From Bos javanicus (taxonomy: Eukaryota > Chordata > Mammalia > Artiodactyla > Bovidae): a DNA stretch of 64,000 bases. Location: positions 63,975,925-64,039,924 of the forward strand of contig NC_083885.1 in assembly GCF_032452875.1 (NCBI RefSeq), written 5' to 3'. A program made the position numbers and the translations under genes. Of this stretch, positions 1-11,110 are shown piece after piece (within the stretch, counting starts at the first letter, position 1; every line of letters begins with the position of its first letter). The notes below the pieces were generated by a model. That model was not told the DNA's origin, did not search any database, and saw only the letters and a list, made by a program, of their open reading frames with translations.

Positions 1-119
1 TGTGGAATGACAATGAACAGCACACGAGGGCCTCAGCATCCCAGAATAAGTGGTTCTGGGGAACGGCCACTTCCCACAGGGACCCGTATCTCGTATTTAC
101 AAGAGTGTTATTTCTGGGT

Positions 120-435
120 TTGGCTGGGATTCTCTCTTGACCAATGAAACTAAAAACTATTATTATTTTCTTAGAAAGTAGTGCATCCTGTGGACTCGGG
201 AAGGGGGAGGGGGAGAATGAGATAGCAACACTGAGGCACACACGACCGTGTGTCAAATAGATAGTCAGCAGGAACATGCTCTGTAGCACAGAGCTTCTGC
301 TCTGATGACCTAGAAGGGTGGGGGGGAGGCTCAAGAGGGCGGGCACATATGTATACATAGAGCCGATTCACTTTGCTGTTAGCAGAAACTAACACAACAT
401 TGTAAAGCAACTACTCCAGTTAAAAACCAAAAAAA
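120..435 (+). repeat. L1 3' UTR fragment (artiodactyl)
   Basis: The stretch has the G/A-rich block, then a GTATACATA..GATTCACTTTG..AACACAACATTGTAAAGCAA ending that is typical of artiodactyl L1 3' ends. The same ending recurs near 27.8 kb. Upstream of 120 and between 435 and 740 I see nothing recognisable. Confidence 0.6.
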
Positions 436-741
436 GTAGTCGATCTTCCTTGTATGTGAATTCCATACCTTCGAATGCTCCTACTAAGTAAATGGGTTTA
501 TGCCCAACAATTACTCAAAATCAAGACTTGCAAGAAACCAACTCTGACGACACCTGTCCTGGTCTGTGCGCGGGTTGGAAAAGAATTTCCAGACATGAGG
601 CAGAATGAGAGAAGGATAAACTTTATGAGAGCGGGCGACACTGTTAGAACAGCAGGCCGGCTCAAGGGAGAGCTAACCTCTCTCATGAGCTAGTAGTCGA
701 TGTTTGTAGACTGGAAGGGTGGCATTAGGTGATCGGTTAGG

Positions 742-2170
742 ATGCTATTCCAAATCCTGAAAGATGATGCTGTGAAAGTGCTGCACTCAATATGCCAGCA
801 AATTTGGAAAACTCAGCAGTGGCCACAGGACTGGAAAAGGTCAGTTTTCATTCCAATCCCAAAGAAAGGCAATGCCAAAGAATGCTCAAACTACCGCACA
901 ATTGCACTCATCTCACACGCTAGTAAAGTAATGCTCAAAATTCTCCAAGCCAGGCTTCAGCAATATGCGAACCATGAACTTCGTGATGTTCAAGCTGGTT
1001 TTAGAAAGGGCAGGGGAACCAGAGATCAAATTGCCAACATCCGCTGGATCATGGAAAAAGCAAGAGAGTTTCAGAAAAACATCTATTTCTGCTTTATTGG
1101 CTATGCCAAAGCCTTTGACTGTGTGGACCACAATAAACTGTGGAAAATTCTTCAAGAGATGGGAATACCAGACCACCTGATCTGCCTCTTGAGAAATTTG
1201 TATGCAGGTCAGGAAGCAACAGTTAGAACTGGACATGGAACAACAGACTGGTTCCAAATAGGAAAAGGAGTACCTCAAGGCTGTATATTGTCACCCTGTT
1301 TATTTAACTTATATGCAGAGTACATCATGAGAAACGCTGGGCTGGAAGAAGCACAAGCTGGAATCAAGATTGCTGGGAGAAATATCAAGAACCTCAGATA
1401 TGCAGATGACACCACCCTTATGGCAGAAAGTGAAGAGGAACTAAAAAGCCTCTTGATGAAAGTGAAAGTGGAGAGTGAAAAAGTTGGCTTAAAGCTCAAC
1501 GAAGATCATGGCATCCGGTCCCATCACTTCATGGAAAATAGATGGGGAAACAGTGGAAACAGGGTCAGACTTTATTTTTCTGGGCTCCAAAATCACTGCA
1601 GATGGTGACTGCAGCCATGAAATTAAAAGACGCTTACTCCTTGGAAGGAAAGTTATGACCAACCTAGATAGCATATTCAAAAGCAGAGACATTACTTTGC
1701 CAACAAAGGTTCATCTAGTCAAGGCTATGGTTTTTCCTGTGGTCATGTATGGATGTGAGAGTTGGACTGTGAAGAAGGCTGAGCACCGAAGAATTGATGC
1801 TTTTGAACTGTGGTGTTGGAGAAGACTCTTAGGAGTCCCTTGGACTGCAAGGAGATCCAAACAGTCCGTTCTGAAGATTAGCCCTGGGATTTCTTTGGAA
1901 GGAATGATGGTAAAGCTGAAACTCCAGTACTTTGGCCACCTCATGCGAACAGTTGACTCATTGGAAAAGACTCTGATGCTGGGAGGGATTGGGGGCAGGA
2001 GGAGAAGGGGACGACAGAGGATGAGATGGCTGGATGGCATCACTGACTCGACAGATGTGAGTCTCAGTGAACTCCGGGAGTTGGTGATGGACAGGGAGGC
2101 CTGGCGTGCTGTGATTCATGGGGTTGCAAAGAGTCAGACACGACTGAGCGACCGATCTGATCTGATCTAG
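742..2170 (+). mobile_element. BovB LINE (RTE clade), reverse transcriptase region, frameshifted
   Basis: A 5'-truncated BovB retrotransposon. The first open frame (742-1608) carries reverse transcriptase blocks: an FIPIPKKGN block, a KAFDCVDH block, the GVPQGCILSPCLFN block and the catalytic YADD box (codons near 1400). The frame breaks near 1500, and the C-terminal part continues in another frame from 1508 to 2170, with the SWTVKK and GRQRMRWLDGITDS segments, ending in a short GATCT-type 3' tail. The frameshift means it cannot make a full-length protein. It is the best preserved BovB copy in the window; a second sizeable copy lies on the minus strand at 52.9-54.5 kb. Confidence 0.93.
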
Positions 2171-2223
2171 GACGCTACAGGGTGAGTCATAGGGTGGGTA
2201 TTTTACCTGATATGGGATCAGGA

Positions 2224-2713
2224 AGATTGGAAGAAAAGCCATGACAAACCCAGACAACGTATTAAAGAGCAGAGACGTCACTTTGCCAACAAAGGTCTGT
2301 CTAGTCAAAGCTATGGTTTTTCCAGTCAGGCTGACCCCCAAAGAATTGATGTTTTTAAACTGTGGTGCTAGAGAAGACTGTTCAGAGGCCCTTGGACAGC
2401 AAGGACATCAAACCAGTCAATCCTAAAGGAAATCAACCCTGAATATTCATTGAAAGGACTGATGCTGAAGTTGAAGCTCCAATACTTTGGCCACCTTATA
2501 CAAAGACCTGCCTCACTGGAAAGACCCTGATGCTGGGAAAGATTGAGGGCAGGAGAAGAAGGGGATGACAGAGGATGAGATGGTTGGATGGCATCACCAA
2601 CTCAATGGACATGAGTCTGATCAAACTCCAGGAGATAGTGGAGGACAGAAGAGCCTGGCAAGCTGCAGTCCACGGTGTCGCAAACAGATGGAAATGACTT
2701 AGCGACTGAACAA
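2224..2713 (+). mobile_element. BovB LINE 3' end, internally deleted
   Basis: A second BovB 3' segment directly after the first. It matches the end of the copy at 742-2170 (GACAAACCCAGACAACGTAT onward, then GATGAGATGGTTGGATGGCA) but lacks the central stretch and has stops. It ends in the family's GCGACTGAACAAC tail. Confidence 0.85.
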
Positions 2714-2715
2714 CC

Positions 2716-4260
2716 GGGGGTCAGGGAATTGGCCGGTTTAGACCTATAGACTCGTGGCAACAGTTGCTATGGGGCTTGGTCAGTTCCAGAGATTTCAGTC
2801 CTGTGACCTTGGTACAGGGCTCCACAACACTGTGATCTTGGACTTCCAGCCTCCAGAATGGTGAAAAATTAAACCTCTCTTTGTCTCCCTCCTGCTGTAG
2901 GCCCTGCTCACTGTCCCTACACCCACGGAAGGAGGGCTGGGGGGTGGCATGTATTCCAGCCAGCGAAGAGCCTGCACCCCACCCTCCTCTGCAGGTCCTA
3001 AAGCCTGGGTCCAGCCCCACTCCTGCCTCTCTCCCACTGTGTCACTTGGGCCAAGCCTACTCACCTCGCAGGGCCTCACTTCTCCTGACTGTAAAATGGG
3101 CTCATGCTTTGATCTGCTCTGCCTTCTACCCTGGGTGAGTGTGCCGGTGAAATAACATAATGGGGGCAGCGTGATCCCATCATTAAGCAATTCATTCCTA
3201 ATTTCCTTATTTATCCTGAGTGTTTCCTAAGGGGAAGATGACTCACTCTCGAATTCAGCCCCCACTCCCTGCCCTGGAGCCCTCGCGGTGGGGTGCAGAC
3301 TGCCCCGTTCATCCCAGGACTTGTCCCCTCTCTTGTGCAGGGGCTTGTCTATCACCTGTTTATCCAGGAACATTACCTGAGCCTCCCGGCCGCTCAGGGC
3401 AGGGCCAGAGACCCAGGGGAGAGCTCAACGCCCTCACCACCCTGCTGGATCTCCTTAAAGACCCGACAGAAAGAAAGCGTTAATTATTATTTTGAGTAAT
3501 AATTATATTGTGCTACAAAGAAGGCGGGGGGCTTTGGTGGGGTACGGCTAGATTTGGTGCCAAAGGAATTCTCGCCCTCAGGCCTGGGAAGTAGGGTAAG
3601 AATTTCTTTCCTCCCCTGCTTATTTACTCTTTTCCAGAGCAGGCCCCAAGTGAGGAGCTGGCAACCACTGGATCTGTGTTGATGAGTTCCTTACCAGAGG
3701 GTGGGCAGGGCAGCCACACACCCACAGAGATGGAGAGAGAAGGGACACTGTGGAGGCTCAGATGAGGCCCTTCGTCCAGGTTTATTGCAGTGGGCATGGT
3801 CTGGGAGGGCTTCTTGGAGGAGGTGACATGTGACTTGATCACTGATCAGTAGGTACGATAGTACTGGGTGAAGAAATAGAGGGAAGACATCCAGAGAGTC
3901 CTTTTATGCTATTCCTCACCCATAACGACGGTACACGTGAGCACTGGAGAAAGGGCTGCCTTGTGCGGGTATTGCATAACTCATCAAGGCGATGTTATGT
4001 GTATAGCTACTGAATTTCTGGGCCCAGTGAACAGTGACAATGCAGAGCCCCATGTTAAAAAAAAAAAAAAAAAAAAACATTAAGAATTTGAAGATGGGTC
4101 TAGCATCTACCAAAGTCAACTTCAAATGCAGATTTTCACAATATTTTCTTATCTGAAAGGGCCCCTGAAATATACTTGAAGTGATGTTCTTTAATATCAC
4201 TGGTGTTCATTTTTTAACATTAAAACACCTCAATTTACACCCCGCCACACACACAAAAAG
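2716..4260. other. Intergenic DNA, no gene seen
   Basis: I see no coding or RNA gene. The sequence is moderately GC-rich and mostly non-repetitive. A poly(A) run of about 19 bases lies at 4057-4077. Confidence 0.5.
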
Positions 4261-4267
4261 ATAATTT

Positions 4268-4500
4268 GAAGATGGGATTTTCCCTGTGGTCCATTGGTTA
4301 AGAATCCACCTTGCAATGTAGGGGACACGGGTTTGATCCCTGGTTGGGGAACTAAGATCCCACATGCCATGGAAAGCTAAGCCCTGCATGGCAACTACAG
4401 AATGGTATGCTCTAGAGCCCGCATGCAACAGCTAGAGAGCCTGCGCACCGCAACCAAAGACCCTGCATGCCACAACTAAGACCCAAAGCAGCCAAATAAT
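4268..4500 (+). repeat. CHR-type tRNA-Glu-derived SINE
   Basis: The element opens with the 'ttccctgtggtccattggttaag' style head, followed by GGTTTGATCCCTGGTT and GGAACTAAGATCCCACATGCC, which is typical of ruminant CHR SINEs. It ends in an AATAATAATGATATAT tail. Confidence 0.75.
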
Positions 4501-4529
4501 AATGATATATATGCATACATATAAAGAAT

Positions 4530-4752
4530 TTGAAGGTGGTCTGTGTGCTCAGTCCCTCGGTCCTGACAGACTCTTTACCACCCCATGGACTGTAGCCCAC
4601 CAGGCTCCTCTGTCCATGGTATTCTCCAGGCAAGAATACTGCGGTGGGTTGCCATTTCCTCCTCCAGGGCATCTTCCCAACCTGAGGATCGAACCCATGT
4701 CTTTCGTGTCTCCTGCATTGCAAGTAGATTCTTTACCACTAGTAACACCTGG
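4530..4752 (-). repeat. Bov-tA SINE
   Basis: Reverse-complement Bov-tA. It shows GACTCTTTACCACCCCATGG, CAGGCTCCTCTGTCCATGG, TCCAGGCAAGAATACTG and the tRNA-derived B-box region near 4690. Confidence 0.85.
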
Positions 4753-4829
4753 GAATATATCTGTGTGCTAGGTCACCTACAATTCAGATGAAAACGCTGA
4801 CGTGTTGTAGCTAGGGAGGACGGCACGGG

Positions 4830-4852
4830 GTGTGTGTGTGTGTGTGTGTGTG
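4830..4852. repeat. (TG)n microsatellite
   Basis: Uninterrupted TG dinucleotide run of about 11 units, followed by a unique flank. Confidence 0.95.
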
Positions 4853-5189
4853 AGACGGTGCTGGAGGGGATTCTGAACCTTGACACACCCATTGTGCAAC
4901 GCTGAAGCTCCAGATGGACCTGGAATCTGTTTGCCTTGTCCTTCCTCCTCAACCCTGCCCGTGTCCTGAGCCTGCTGAGCTTCTGTCTTTATATTAATAA
5001 CAATATACAAGTGCCCAGCAGGAATCAGACAAGGGATAAGCAGAGGAGATTCTGTGGTGAAACAGGGTATTTCATTACATGGCAGCAGGCTGGGGGTGGG
5101 GTGGGGTGAACTTTGCGTCTGGGTTGGGCATGCTTTCATTACTGACTCAACCATAGGTAAAGTGAAAAATTAGCTAATGTTTATTTGTG

Positions 5190-5400
5190 CTGTGCTTAGT
5201 CGCTTGGTCGTGTCAGACTCTTTGCAACCCCATGGACTGTAGCCAGCAAGGCTCCTCTGTCCTTGGGGAGTCTCCAGGCAAGAATACTGGAGCGGGTTGC
5301 CATGTCCTTCTCCAGGGGATCTTCCCAACCCAGAGATCGAACCCAGGTCTCCCACATCATGGGTAGATTCTTTACCGTCTGAGCCACCAGGGAAGCCCAC
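5190..5400 (-). repeat. Bov-tA SINE
   Basis: A nearly complete minus-strand copy, from GTGCTTAGTCGCTTGGTCGT to TCTGAGCCACCAGGGAAGCC. Confidence 0.9.
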
Positions 5401-5544
5401 TAGGGAATGAATGTTTATCTACTGACTCCCTACTCTGCTAGGCAAGCCCTGGCACTCCTGATTTGCCCCAAAGCTGGAGGAATCCTGGGTCTATGAAGGG
5501 GTCCTATTTTGTGGGAACTTGCAGGCCAAAGTCAAGGGTTTAAG

Positions 5545-5668
5545 CTATTGTTGTTGTTTGCCTTGCCATGCAGCATGCAGGATCTTAGTTCCCCAGGCAG
5601 CGGTTGGACTCACGCCCCCTACAGTGGAACCTCAGAGTCTTAACCACAGGATCACCAAGGAAGTCCAA
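5545..5668 (-). repeat. CHR-type SINE fragment
   Basis: Minus-strand CHR SINE piece, with GGATCTTAGTTCCCC and CTTAACCACAGGATCACCAAGGAAGTCC-like sequence. Confidence 0.7.
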
Positions 5669-5696
5669 AAGTTTAAGTTTTAGGAAGAGCCTTCTG

Positions 5697-6035
5697 AGGA
5701 ATGGATACACAAAATGTGGTCTGTTCATACCATGGAATATTACTCAGCCTTAAAAGAAAAAAGGAAGGAAAATGTGACACCTGCCACAACAGGGGTAAAC
5801 ATTATGCTAAGTGAAATATACCAGTCACAAGAGACAAGTACTGTATGAGTTCATTTACGTGAAGTGCCTAGAATATTCACATTCATAGGCAGAAAGTAGA
5901 ATGGAGGCTGCCAGGGGCTGGGGCATGGGAACGAGGGAGTCGAGTGTGGCGGTCTCAGTTTGGCAAGATAAGGAGTGTTTTAGAGATGGACGGTGGTGAT
6001 GGTTTGCACAATGTGAATGTCCTAAACGCCATCCA
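5697..6035 (+). repeat. L1 3' end (old)
   Basis: Contains the L1 ORF2 C-terminal signature (CATACCATGGAATATTACTC) and the GAGGCTGCCAGGGGCTGGGG 3' UTR block seen in old mammalian L1 elements. Confidence 0.75.
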
Positions 6036-6040
6036 ACTGT

Positions 6041-6165
6041 TTTTTTTTTTTTTTTTTGCTGTACCGCGTGGCTTGTGGGATCTTAGTTCCCCCATCGGGG
6101 ATCGAAACCAGGCCCCTGAAGTGGAAGCCTGGAGTCTTAACTACTGGACCACTAGGGAGGTCCTT
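6041..6165 (-). repeat. CHR-type SINE fragment with poly(T) head
   Basis: A poly(T) run of about 16 (the A-tail of a minus-strand SINE) is followed by GGATCTTAGTTCCCCCATCG and CTTAACTACTGGACCACTAG. Confidence 0.75.
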
Positions 6166-7183
6166 GAGACTCATTTCCTAAGACCGTAGAAAACTGGGAC
6201 GAAAGCAAGTTTCTTTGCTAGGGGGGAGGGGCAAAACATTCTCCTCTGTCCACCTCAAGGTCTGAAATACCTCTTAAAAAAATCCAAGTGGAGACGTCGA
6301 GTGGGCAATCGGAAGTGAGTGGGAACAAAGGTCAGCAGGAAAGACTCCGATGTGGCTGGAAACCAATGGGCAAGAGGGGAGCGTGGGCCAAGGTCCGTGA
6401 GGCCACAGTGAGGATGGTTTTCACCCGCTCTCGGACAGGAGGTTCTGACTCAGCCACTGACCACTTGTGAAACCAGGGGGAAAGTGTCCGTCTGGTCAAC
6501 GCTGGTTCCGCGCCAGTCACTGTCTCACCCCGTCTGCGCACCAGCCCCGGAGGCGGAGGTGGGGGCGAAGGGCGTGTCTGCCTCACCCTTCCCAAGGACA
6601 CGAGGTGTGGCCCCGGGCGATGACTGAGCCCGGGGTCCGTGCGGCTCCCGGGCCGGCCTCGGTCTTGTTCCCGTCTGTGCATCTCTTTCCCGGGTCTGAG
6701 ATGGGGAGACTGCGGCCCGGTCCCCGGAGGCCAGTCGAGACCTTGCAGACAGCCCCCTCCCCGATTCAAAGGCGGGGAGGCAAACGGAGTCTAGGACCCG
6801 CGCACCAGGCTCACACGGCAGAGCACGGCGCCCTGGCCGGCCCCGGGAGGGAGCCCCCCCCGGAGGCCCGCCACCGCGGCCGCGTGGCCAACTCGAACCC
6901 CGCTGCGTACGCATGGGGCGGGGAGGGAGGATGACGCGCGGCCCGTTGTCAAGGAGACGCAGCGCGCAGCTCTGATTGGCGCGGAGCTCCGCTCGGGCCC
7001 CTCCTCCCCGCCGACCGACTTCTGGGCTGCAGGGGCCTTGTTTCCGGACGGGCCGCTCCGGTTTCCACGGCAACGCCGCCCTGGCTCCTCCTCCCTCGGC
7101 CCCTTCGGCGCGCCTGCGCCTTCCCGGGGTCGGGTGGTGGGGTGCCCGCGCGCGGGCCCGGGCGAAGACCCGTATGTGTGCGT

Positions 7184-7242
7184 TGTGGGAAATGTAGTCC
7201 AAAACCTGGCGGCGCCTTGGTGCATCTTGGGAAATGTAGTTC
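7184..7242 (-). promoter_or_regulatory. Paired ZNF143/THAP11 (SBS) motifs
   Basis: Two copies of GGGAAATGTAGT, the reverse complement of ACTACATTTCCC, lie at 7184-7200 and 7226-7242. Their starts are 42 bp apart. The second has the extended TGCATCTTGGGAAATGTAGT form. A weaker third copy (GGGAGATGTTGTTCT) is at about 7338-7352. ACTACAWTTCCC is the known ZNF143/THAP11 core of CpG-island promoters. Confidence 0.75.
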
Positions 7243-7476
7243 TGGCGCCTGCGGCGCCTTCCGGGGACGGGCGTGAGGCAAGGGGGGGTCACCTAGGCGA
7301 GGGCCAATGAGAGGCCGCCTTTGCCGCGGTGCTCCCTGGGAGATGTTGTTCTAGGTGAGGGCGGCGGGGTAGTTGCAGTGGGGAAGCGGCCGCGGGGCGT
7401 CTGGGAGGGTTGCGGGGAGGGGGATAGGTGCGTTTGGCGCAAAGCCTGCCGGGGCATGGAGTCCTGGTGAGCGCTG

Positions 7477-7488
7477 TGCGCATGCGCG
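7477..7488. promoter_or_regulatory. NRF1 palindrome
   Basis: TGCGCATGCGCG is a full NRF1 consensus inside the CpG island, about 240 bp downstream of the ZNF143-type pair. Confidence 0.75.
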
Positions 7489-7699
7489 AGGTGCCGAGGG
7501 GGCTTGGGGGGCCTCGCCTGGGAGAGTGAGGTGAGCAAGGGGGGCAAGGAGGGAGGCGTCGGAGGGGCCCGGTGGGATGAGCTTCGGGGAGGGGGCCGGC
7601 GGGGGCCCGGGGAGGGAGGAATGGCGGAGGTGGAGGAGGGGATGAAAAGGGAGCCGGGGGCTGGGAGCGCGAACGGGGGTGGGGGCGTCGGGAAGGACG

Positions 7700-8110
7700 A
7701 GGGGTGTGGGTCCCGGGGGCAGAGAACGGCGGGGGTGCGGGGAGGGGGAGGGGAAGTAAGAGGGAGGGGGGCGGAGAACGGCGGGGCGGGGAGAGTTGGA
7801 GACGGAGGGGGAGGGGAGGGAAGGGGGCGGGGGTGCAGGTCCCGGGGGTGAGGAGAGTTGGAGACGGAGGGGGGCGGCGAGGGGGAGGGGTGGGGGAGGG
7901 GGCGGAGAACGCCGGCGGGGGGCGGGGAGAGTTAAAGTCCGAGGGGCCCGGCGGGGAGGGGGAGGGTCGGAAGGGGGGAGGGGTGGGGTGGGTCGGAAAG
8001 GGGAGGGGGTTGCGGTCCCGGGGTCGGAGAACGCCGGGGGCGGTAGGGAGAGTTGGAGACGGAGTGGGGCTGGGTGGGGGAGGGTCGGAGGGGGAGGGGG
8101 GGTACTGGTT
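7700..8110. repeat. Degenerate G-rich minisatellite
   Basis: A recurring phrase of about 40-60 bp is built from GGAGAACG(G/C)CG, a run of G, then GGGGAGAGTTGGAGACGGAG. GAGAGTTGGAGACGGA recurs at about 7790, 7853 and 8048, and GGAGAACG at about 7725, 7775, 7904 and 8027. The spacers are long G-runs. Strand asymmetry is extreme (G on plus, C on minus). Confidence 0.75.
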
Positions 8111-8449
8111 GGGGCGGGGGCTGGGCCCTGCCTGGGAGTCTGGGGGCGCCGTCGGGGACTGACCGGGTCGGAGAGGTTTGCGAAAAGGGGCTCCGGGGAG
8201 GGGGTGGGCGGGGTGCGGGCGGCCCTCCGGCGCGCGGGCCTCTGCAAGCTCGGCGGCACTTCGGCCGAGCTGCGCGTTCCCCGGCCGGGGTCAGCTGCTC
8301 TCCTCCTTTCTCTCCTGCTTGGGGACACGTGCCCCCCACCCTCCCCCCGACAGCCTGACTGGTGGGCGCGCCGCGCTGCAGGGCTGTGTTTGCTCTCCTG
8401 GCCGTCCGCGGCGGCTCTGCCGCCCGCCTTCTATTTCCCCGTTCAGCCC

Positions 8450-8486
8450 CTGCTCCCGCGGGTTCAGCCCCTGCTCCCGCGGGTGC
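8450..8486 (+). repeat. Two tandem 20-bp GC units
   Basis: CAGCCCCTGCTCCCGCGGGT is repeated twice in direct contact near the downstream edge of the CpG island. Confidence 0.8.
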
Positions 8487-8999
8487 TTGGGTGCAGCGCC
8501 GGCGCTTCTGTTGGAAGCGGTGTCCCCGGCACCGCACAGAGACGGGAGTGGGCAGGGCGGACGCTGGTGGAAGGCTGGCTTGGCGCCTCCGCGCGCGCCC
8601 CGCAGCATCTTTGTTTTCCGTACGTCTTGACTTCCTGAGACGTCTAGGTTGGTCCGACTTTCCCCGTTTTGCAGTCCCGGGGACGGAAGATTCAGAGCGT
8701 AAAAGGTGGTGTGCCTTGTCCTAGGTCGACTCGCTGGGAAGGTGGCCCTTTGGTCTGAGTAAATATTAGTCCAGTGGGCCGGTGGCTCCCCAGCAGGGCC
8801 CACTGTGCCCTTGCCCCCGCCGCCGGGGACTCGTGGAAGTTTCCGGGACACATTTTTGGTTGTCACAATTGGGGAGACACTGCTGGCATCTGGGTGAAAG
8901 AGGCTGCAAAACATTGGCCAGGTTAAAAGTGGTAGCCAGGCAGGCACGCTCCACCCAGAGCCTTCTCATTTATTTTTTCCGTCTTTTTTTTTTTTTTTA

Positions 9000-9460
9000 A
9001 CATTTATGTTATTCTCTGTATTTTTTTATATTTTTTAAAACTGAAGCATAATTGCTTTATAATAGTGTGTTGGTTTCTGCCATTCATCACCGTGCATCAG
9101 CCGTAGGTATGTATTTGTCCCCTGCCTCTGGAACCTCCCTCCCCCTTTTTTGCATTTTTTTTTTTTTACTTAATTTGTGGAAGTTTAGTTGATTCACATT
9201 TCTGCTGTCCAGCAAAGTGATTCAGTTATACACTGCTGCGGTCTTGTTTCTTACTCTTTTCCATGATGGTTCATCGCAGGATTGATCATGAACCATATCA
9301 TGATGGACTGGGATCCTGAGCTGTGCAGTAGAACCTTGTTTATCTGGCCTGTGTATAACAGTTTGTGTCTGCTAATCCCAATCTCCCACTCTGTCCCTCT
9401 GCTCCTCCCCTTGCAGCCACGCTTTAAGGCCAGTGTGAGTTCAGTCCCTGCCACTTATTA
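9000..9460 (-). repeat. L1 3' end, minus strand
   Basis: AT-rich block with TTGCTTTATAATAGTGTGTTGG, CAGCAAAGTGATTCAGTTATACA and ATCCCAATCTCCCACTCTGTCC, the reverse complement of an artiodactyl L1 3' UTR. Confidence 0.7.
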
Positions 9461-9807
9461 GCTGGCTGATCAAACCAGCTTAAGTCTGAGATGATCCTCC
9501 CTACACAGCAGATGTGCACAGTTGTGCAGCAGTAAAACTTTTGTTTAAAAACAGGCTGTGGGCCAGTGGTCTCAAAGGTTTTAAGTTCAGGACCCCTTTA
9601 TATCTTAAACAATTTTTGAAGATGCTCCCCAAAGCACGTTTGTTTACATCTCTGAGTCATCTCAGAAAGTAAGGCTGAGAAAATCTCATAATAGTAATTA
9701 ATGCATTTAGAAATAGCAGTAGTTGACTTTTCCACGTTAACATAAATAGCACTTTTTTCTCTTAATTTTTTTTTTCTTTTCTTTTTTTATTGGAGTGCAG
9801 TTGATTT

Positions 9808-10225
9808 AGGGCTTCCCTGGTGGCCCAGCTGGTAAAGAATCTGCCTGCAATAAGGGAGACCTGGGTTCAATCCCTGGGTTGGGAATATCCCCTGGAGAAG
9901 GGAACAGCTGCCCACTCCAGTATTTGGCCTGGAGAATTCCATGGACTGTATAGGCCATGTGGTGGCAAAGAGTCGGACACGACTGAATGACTCACTTTCG
10001 TAGTTGATTTAAGGAGCTTTCCAGGTGGCACTAGTGGTAAAGAGCCCCTCTGCCAACACAGGAGATCTAAGAGATGCGGCTTCAGTCCCTGGGTTGGGGG
10101 TGATCCCCAGGAGGAGGAACTAGCAACCCACTCCAGTCTTCTTGCTGGAAAATTCACGGACAGAGGAGCCTGGTGGGCTACAGTCCATGGGGTCCCGAAG
10201 ACTCAGACACGACTGAAGCAACTTA
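9808..10225 (+). repeat. Two plus-strand Bov-tA SINEs
   Basis: The first copy runs 9808-10000 (GGGCTTCCCTGGTGGCCCAG to GACACGACTGAATGACT). The second runs 10016-10225 (CTTTCCAGGTGGCACTAGTG to GACACGACTGAAGCAACTTA). Both sit inside the L1 sequence that resumes at 10240. Confidence 0.9.
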
Positions 10226-10239
10226 ACATGCACCCACGG

Positions 10240-10465
10240 ATAGTTGATTTACAATAGTGTGTTTCTGCTGTAGAGCAAAGTGAATTAGTTACACATGCAC
10301 ATATCCACTCTTACAGATTCTAGTCGTATATAGGTCCTTCCAGAGTATCCAGTAGGGTTCCCCGTGCTATTTACTAGCTTCGTATCAGTTCTCTGTTTTG
10401 TATGTGGTAGTGTGTATGTGTTAATCCCAATCTCCCAGTTTTTCCCACGCCCCATAACGGTATTT
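10240..10465 (-). repeat. L1 3' end continuing after the SINE insertions
   Basis: TTGATTTACAATAGTGTGTTTC and GTGTTAATCCCAATCTCCCAG repeat the L1 3' sequence seen at 9.05-9.4 kb, here interrupted by the two SINEs. Confidence 0.65.
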
Positions 10466-10989
10466 AAATGAAGAATAACCGTGTTTTCCAAACGAAAAGT
10501 TGGAAGCATGGTATCACTTGTCTTTGCACATCTCAGTGTGACCTGAACAGCTGGGTTTCCACGGCCACCACTGCTCCCGGCGAGGCCCCTGGAAGGCCTA
10601 CCGCATGCTCGGGAGAGAAGGCAGGGAAAGGGGCTGGTAACTTCTCTGGGTCAGGAAGCGTGTTCTCACCTCAAGGTAGCCCCAGAGGAACGCCAGGGTC
10701 CCTGGGCCGTTTGAGGACCGGGGTTCCAGGCGGGGTTTATTTGGGGGCTGCGTCCTTCTCTGTCAGGGTGGGGCCGTTCTGGGCCCTGCAGGGTCCCCAG
10801 CAGCGTCCCCGCCTCCGCTGGGTAGATGCCAGCTGTGCCATGTCAGAAATGTCCCCAGACCATTCCAGATCACCCTGCCCTGGAGCCCTGCTCCGTGTCT
10901 TCAGTCCTCAGGACTGAGGCCACTGCCCGTCTGTGTCCCCCGCTTTGGGAAGGGGACAAGGAAGTGGGGGGCAGAGGGCTCCCTGGATG

Positions 10990-11110
10990 GGAACACTGGA
11001 GTGGGTTGCCATTTCCTACTCCAGGGGCTCTTCCCGACCCAGGGATCGTACCCGGGTCTCCTGTGTCTCCTGCATTGGCTCGCAGATTCTTGACCACTGA
11101 GCTGCCTGGG
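10990..11110 (-). repeat. Bov-tA SINE fragment
   Basis: Minus-strand SINE centre (GGAACACTGGAGTGGGTTGC to CTTGACCACTGAGCTGCCTG). Confidence 0.8.

Larger units (their letters stand above)
6440..8720. promoter_or_regulatory. CpG island, probable ZNF444 promoter
   Basis: The stretch is extremely GC-rich with dense CpG, in contrast to both flanks. It holds CCAAT boxes (ATTGG at about 6974-6978, CCAAT at about 7304-7308), an RFX/X-box-like GTTTCCACGGCAAC at 7061-7074, two ZNF143/THAP11-type motifs and an NRF1 palindrome, and no TATA box. Several splice-donor-like sequences lie just downstream, for example TCTAG|GTGAGG after 7354 and GTGAG|GTGAGC after 7530, which would end a noncoding first exon. 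The next gene on the plus strand is ZNF444, whose first coding exon starts 4.5 kb downstream. A divergent transcript to the left cannot be excluded. The long proline/arginine-rich open frames here are artefacts of GC content. Confidence 0.8.

Noticed and set aside
7351..8328. 325-residue proline/arginine-rich open frame on the minus strand in the CpG island
   Set aside because: It arises from the G-rich minisatellite and high GC (few stops). The composition is low-complexity with no domain, and overlapping long frames occur in other phases.
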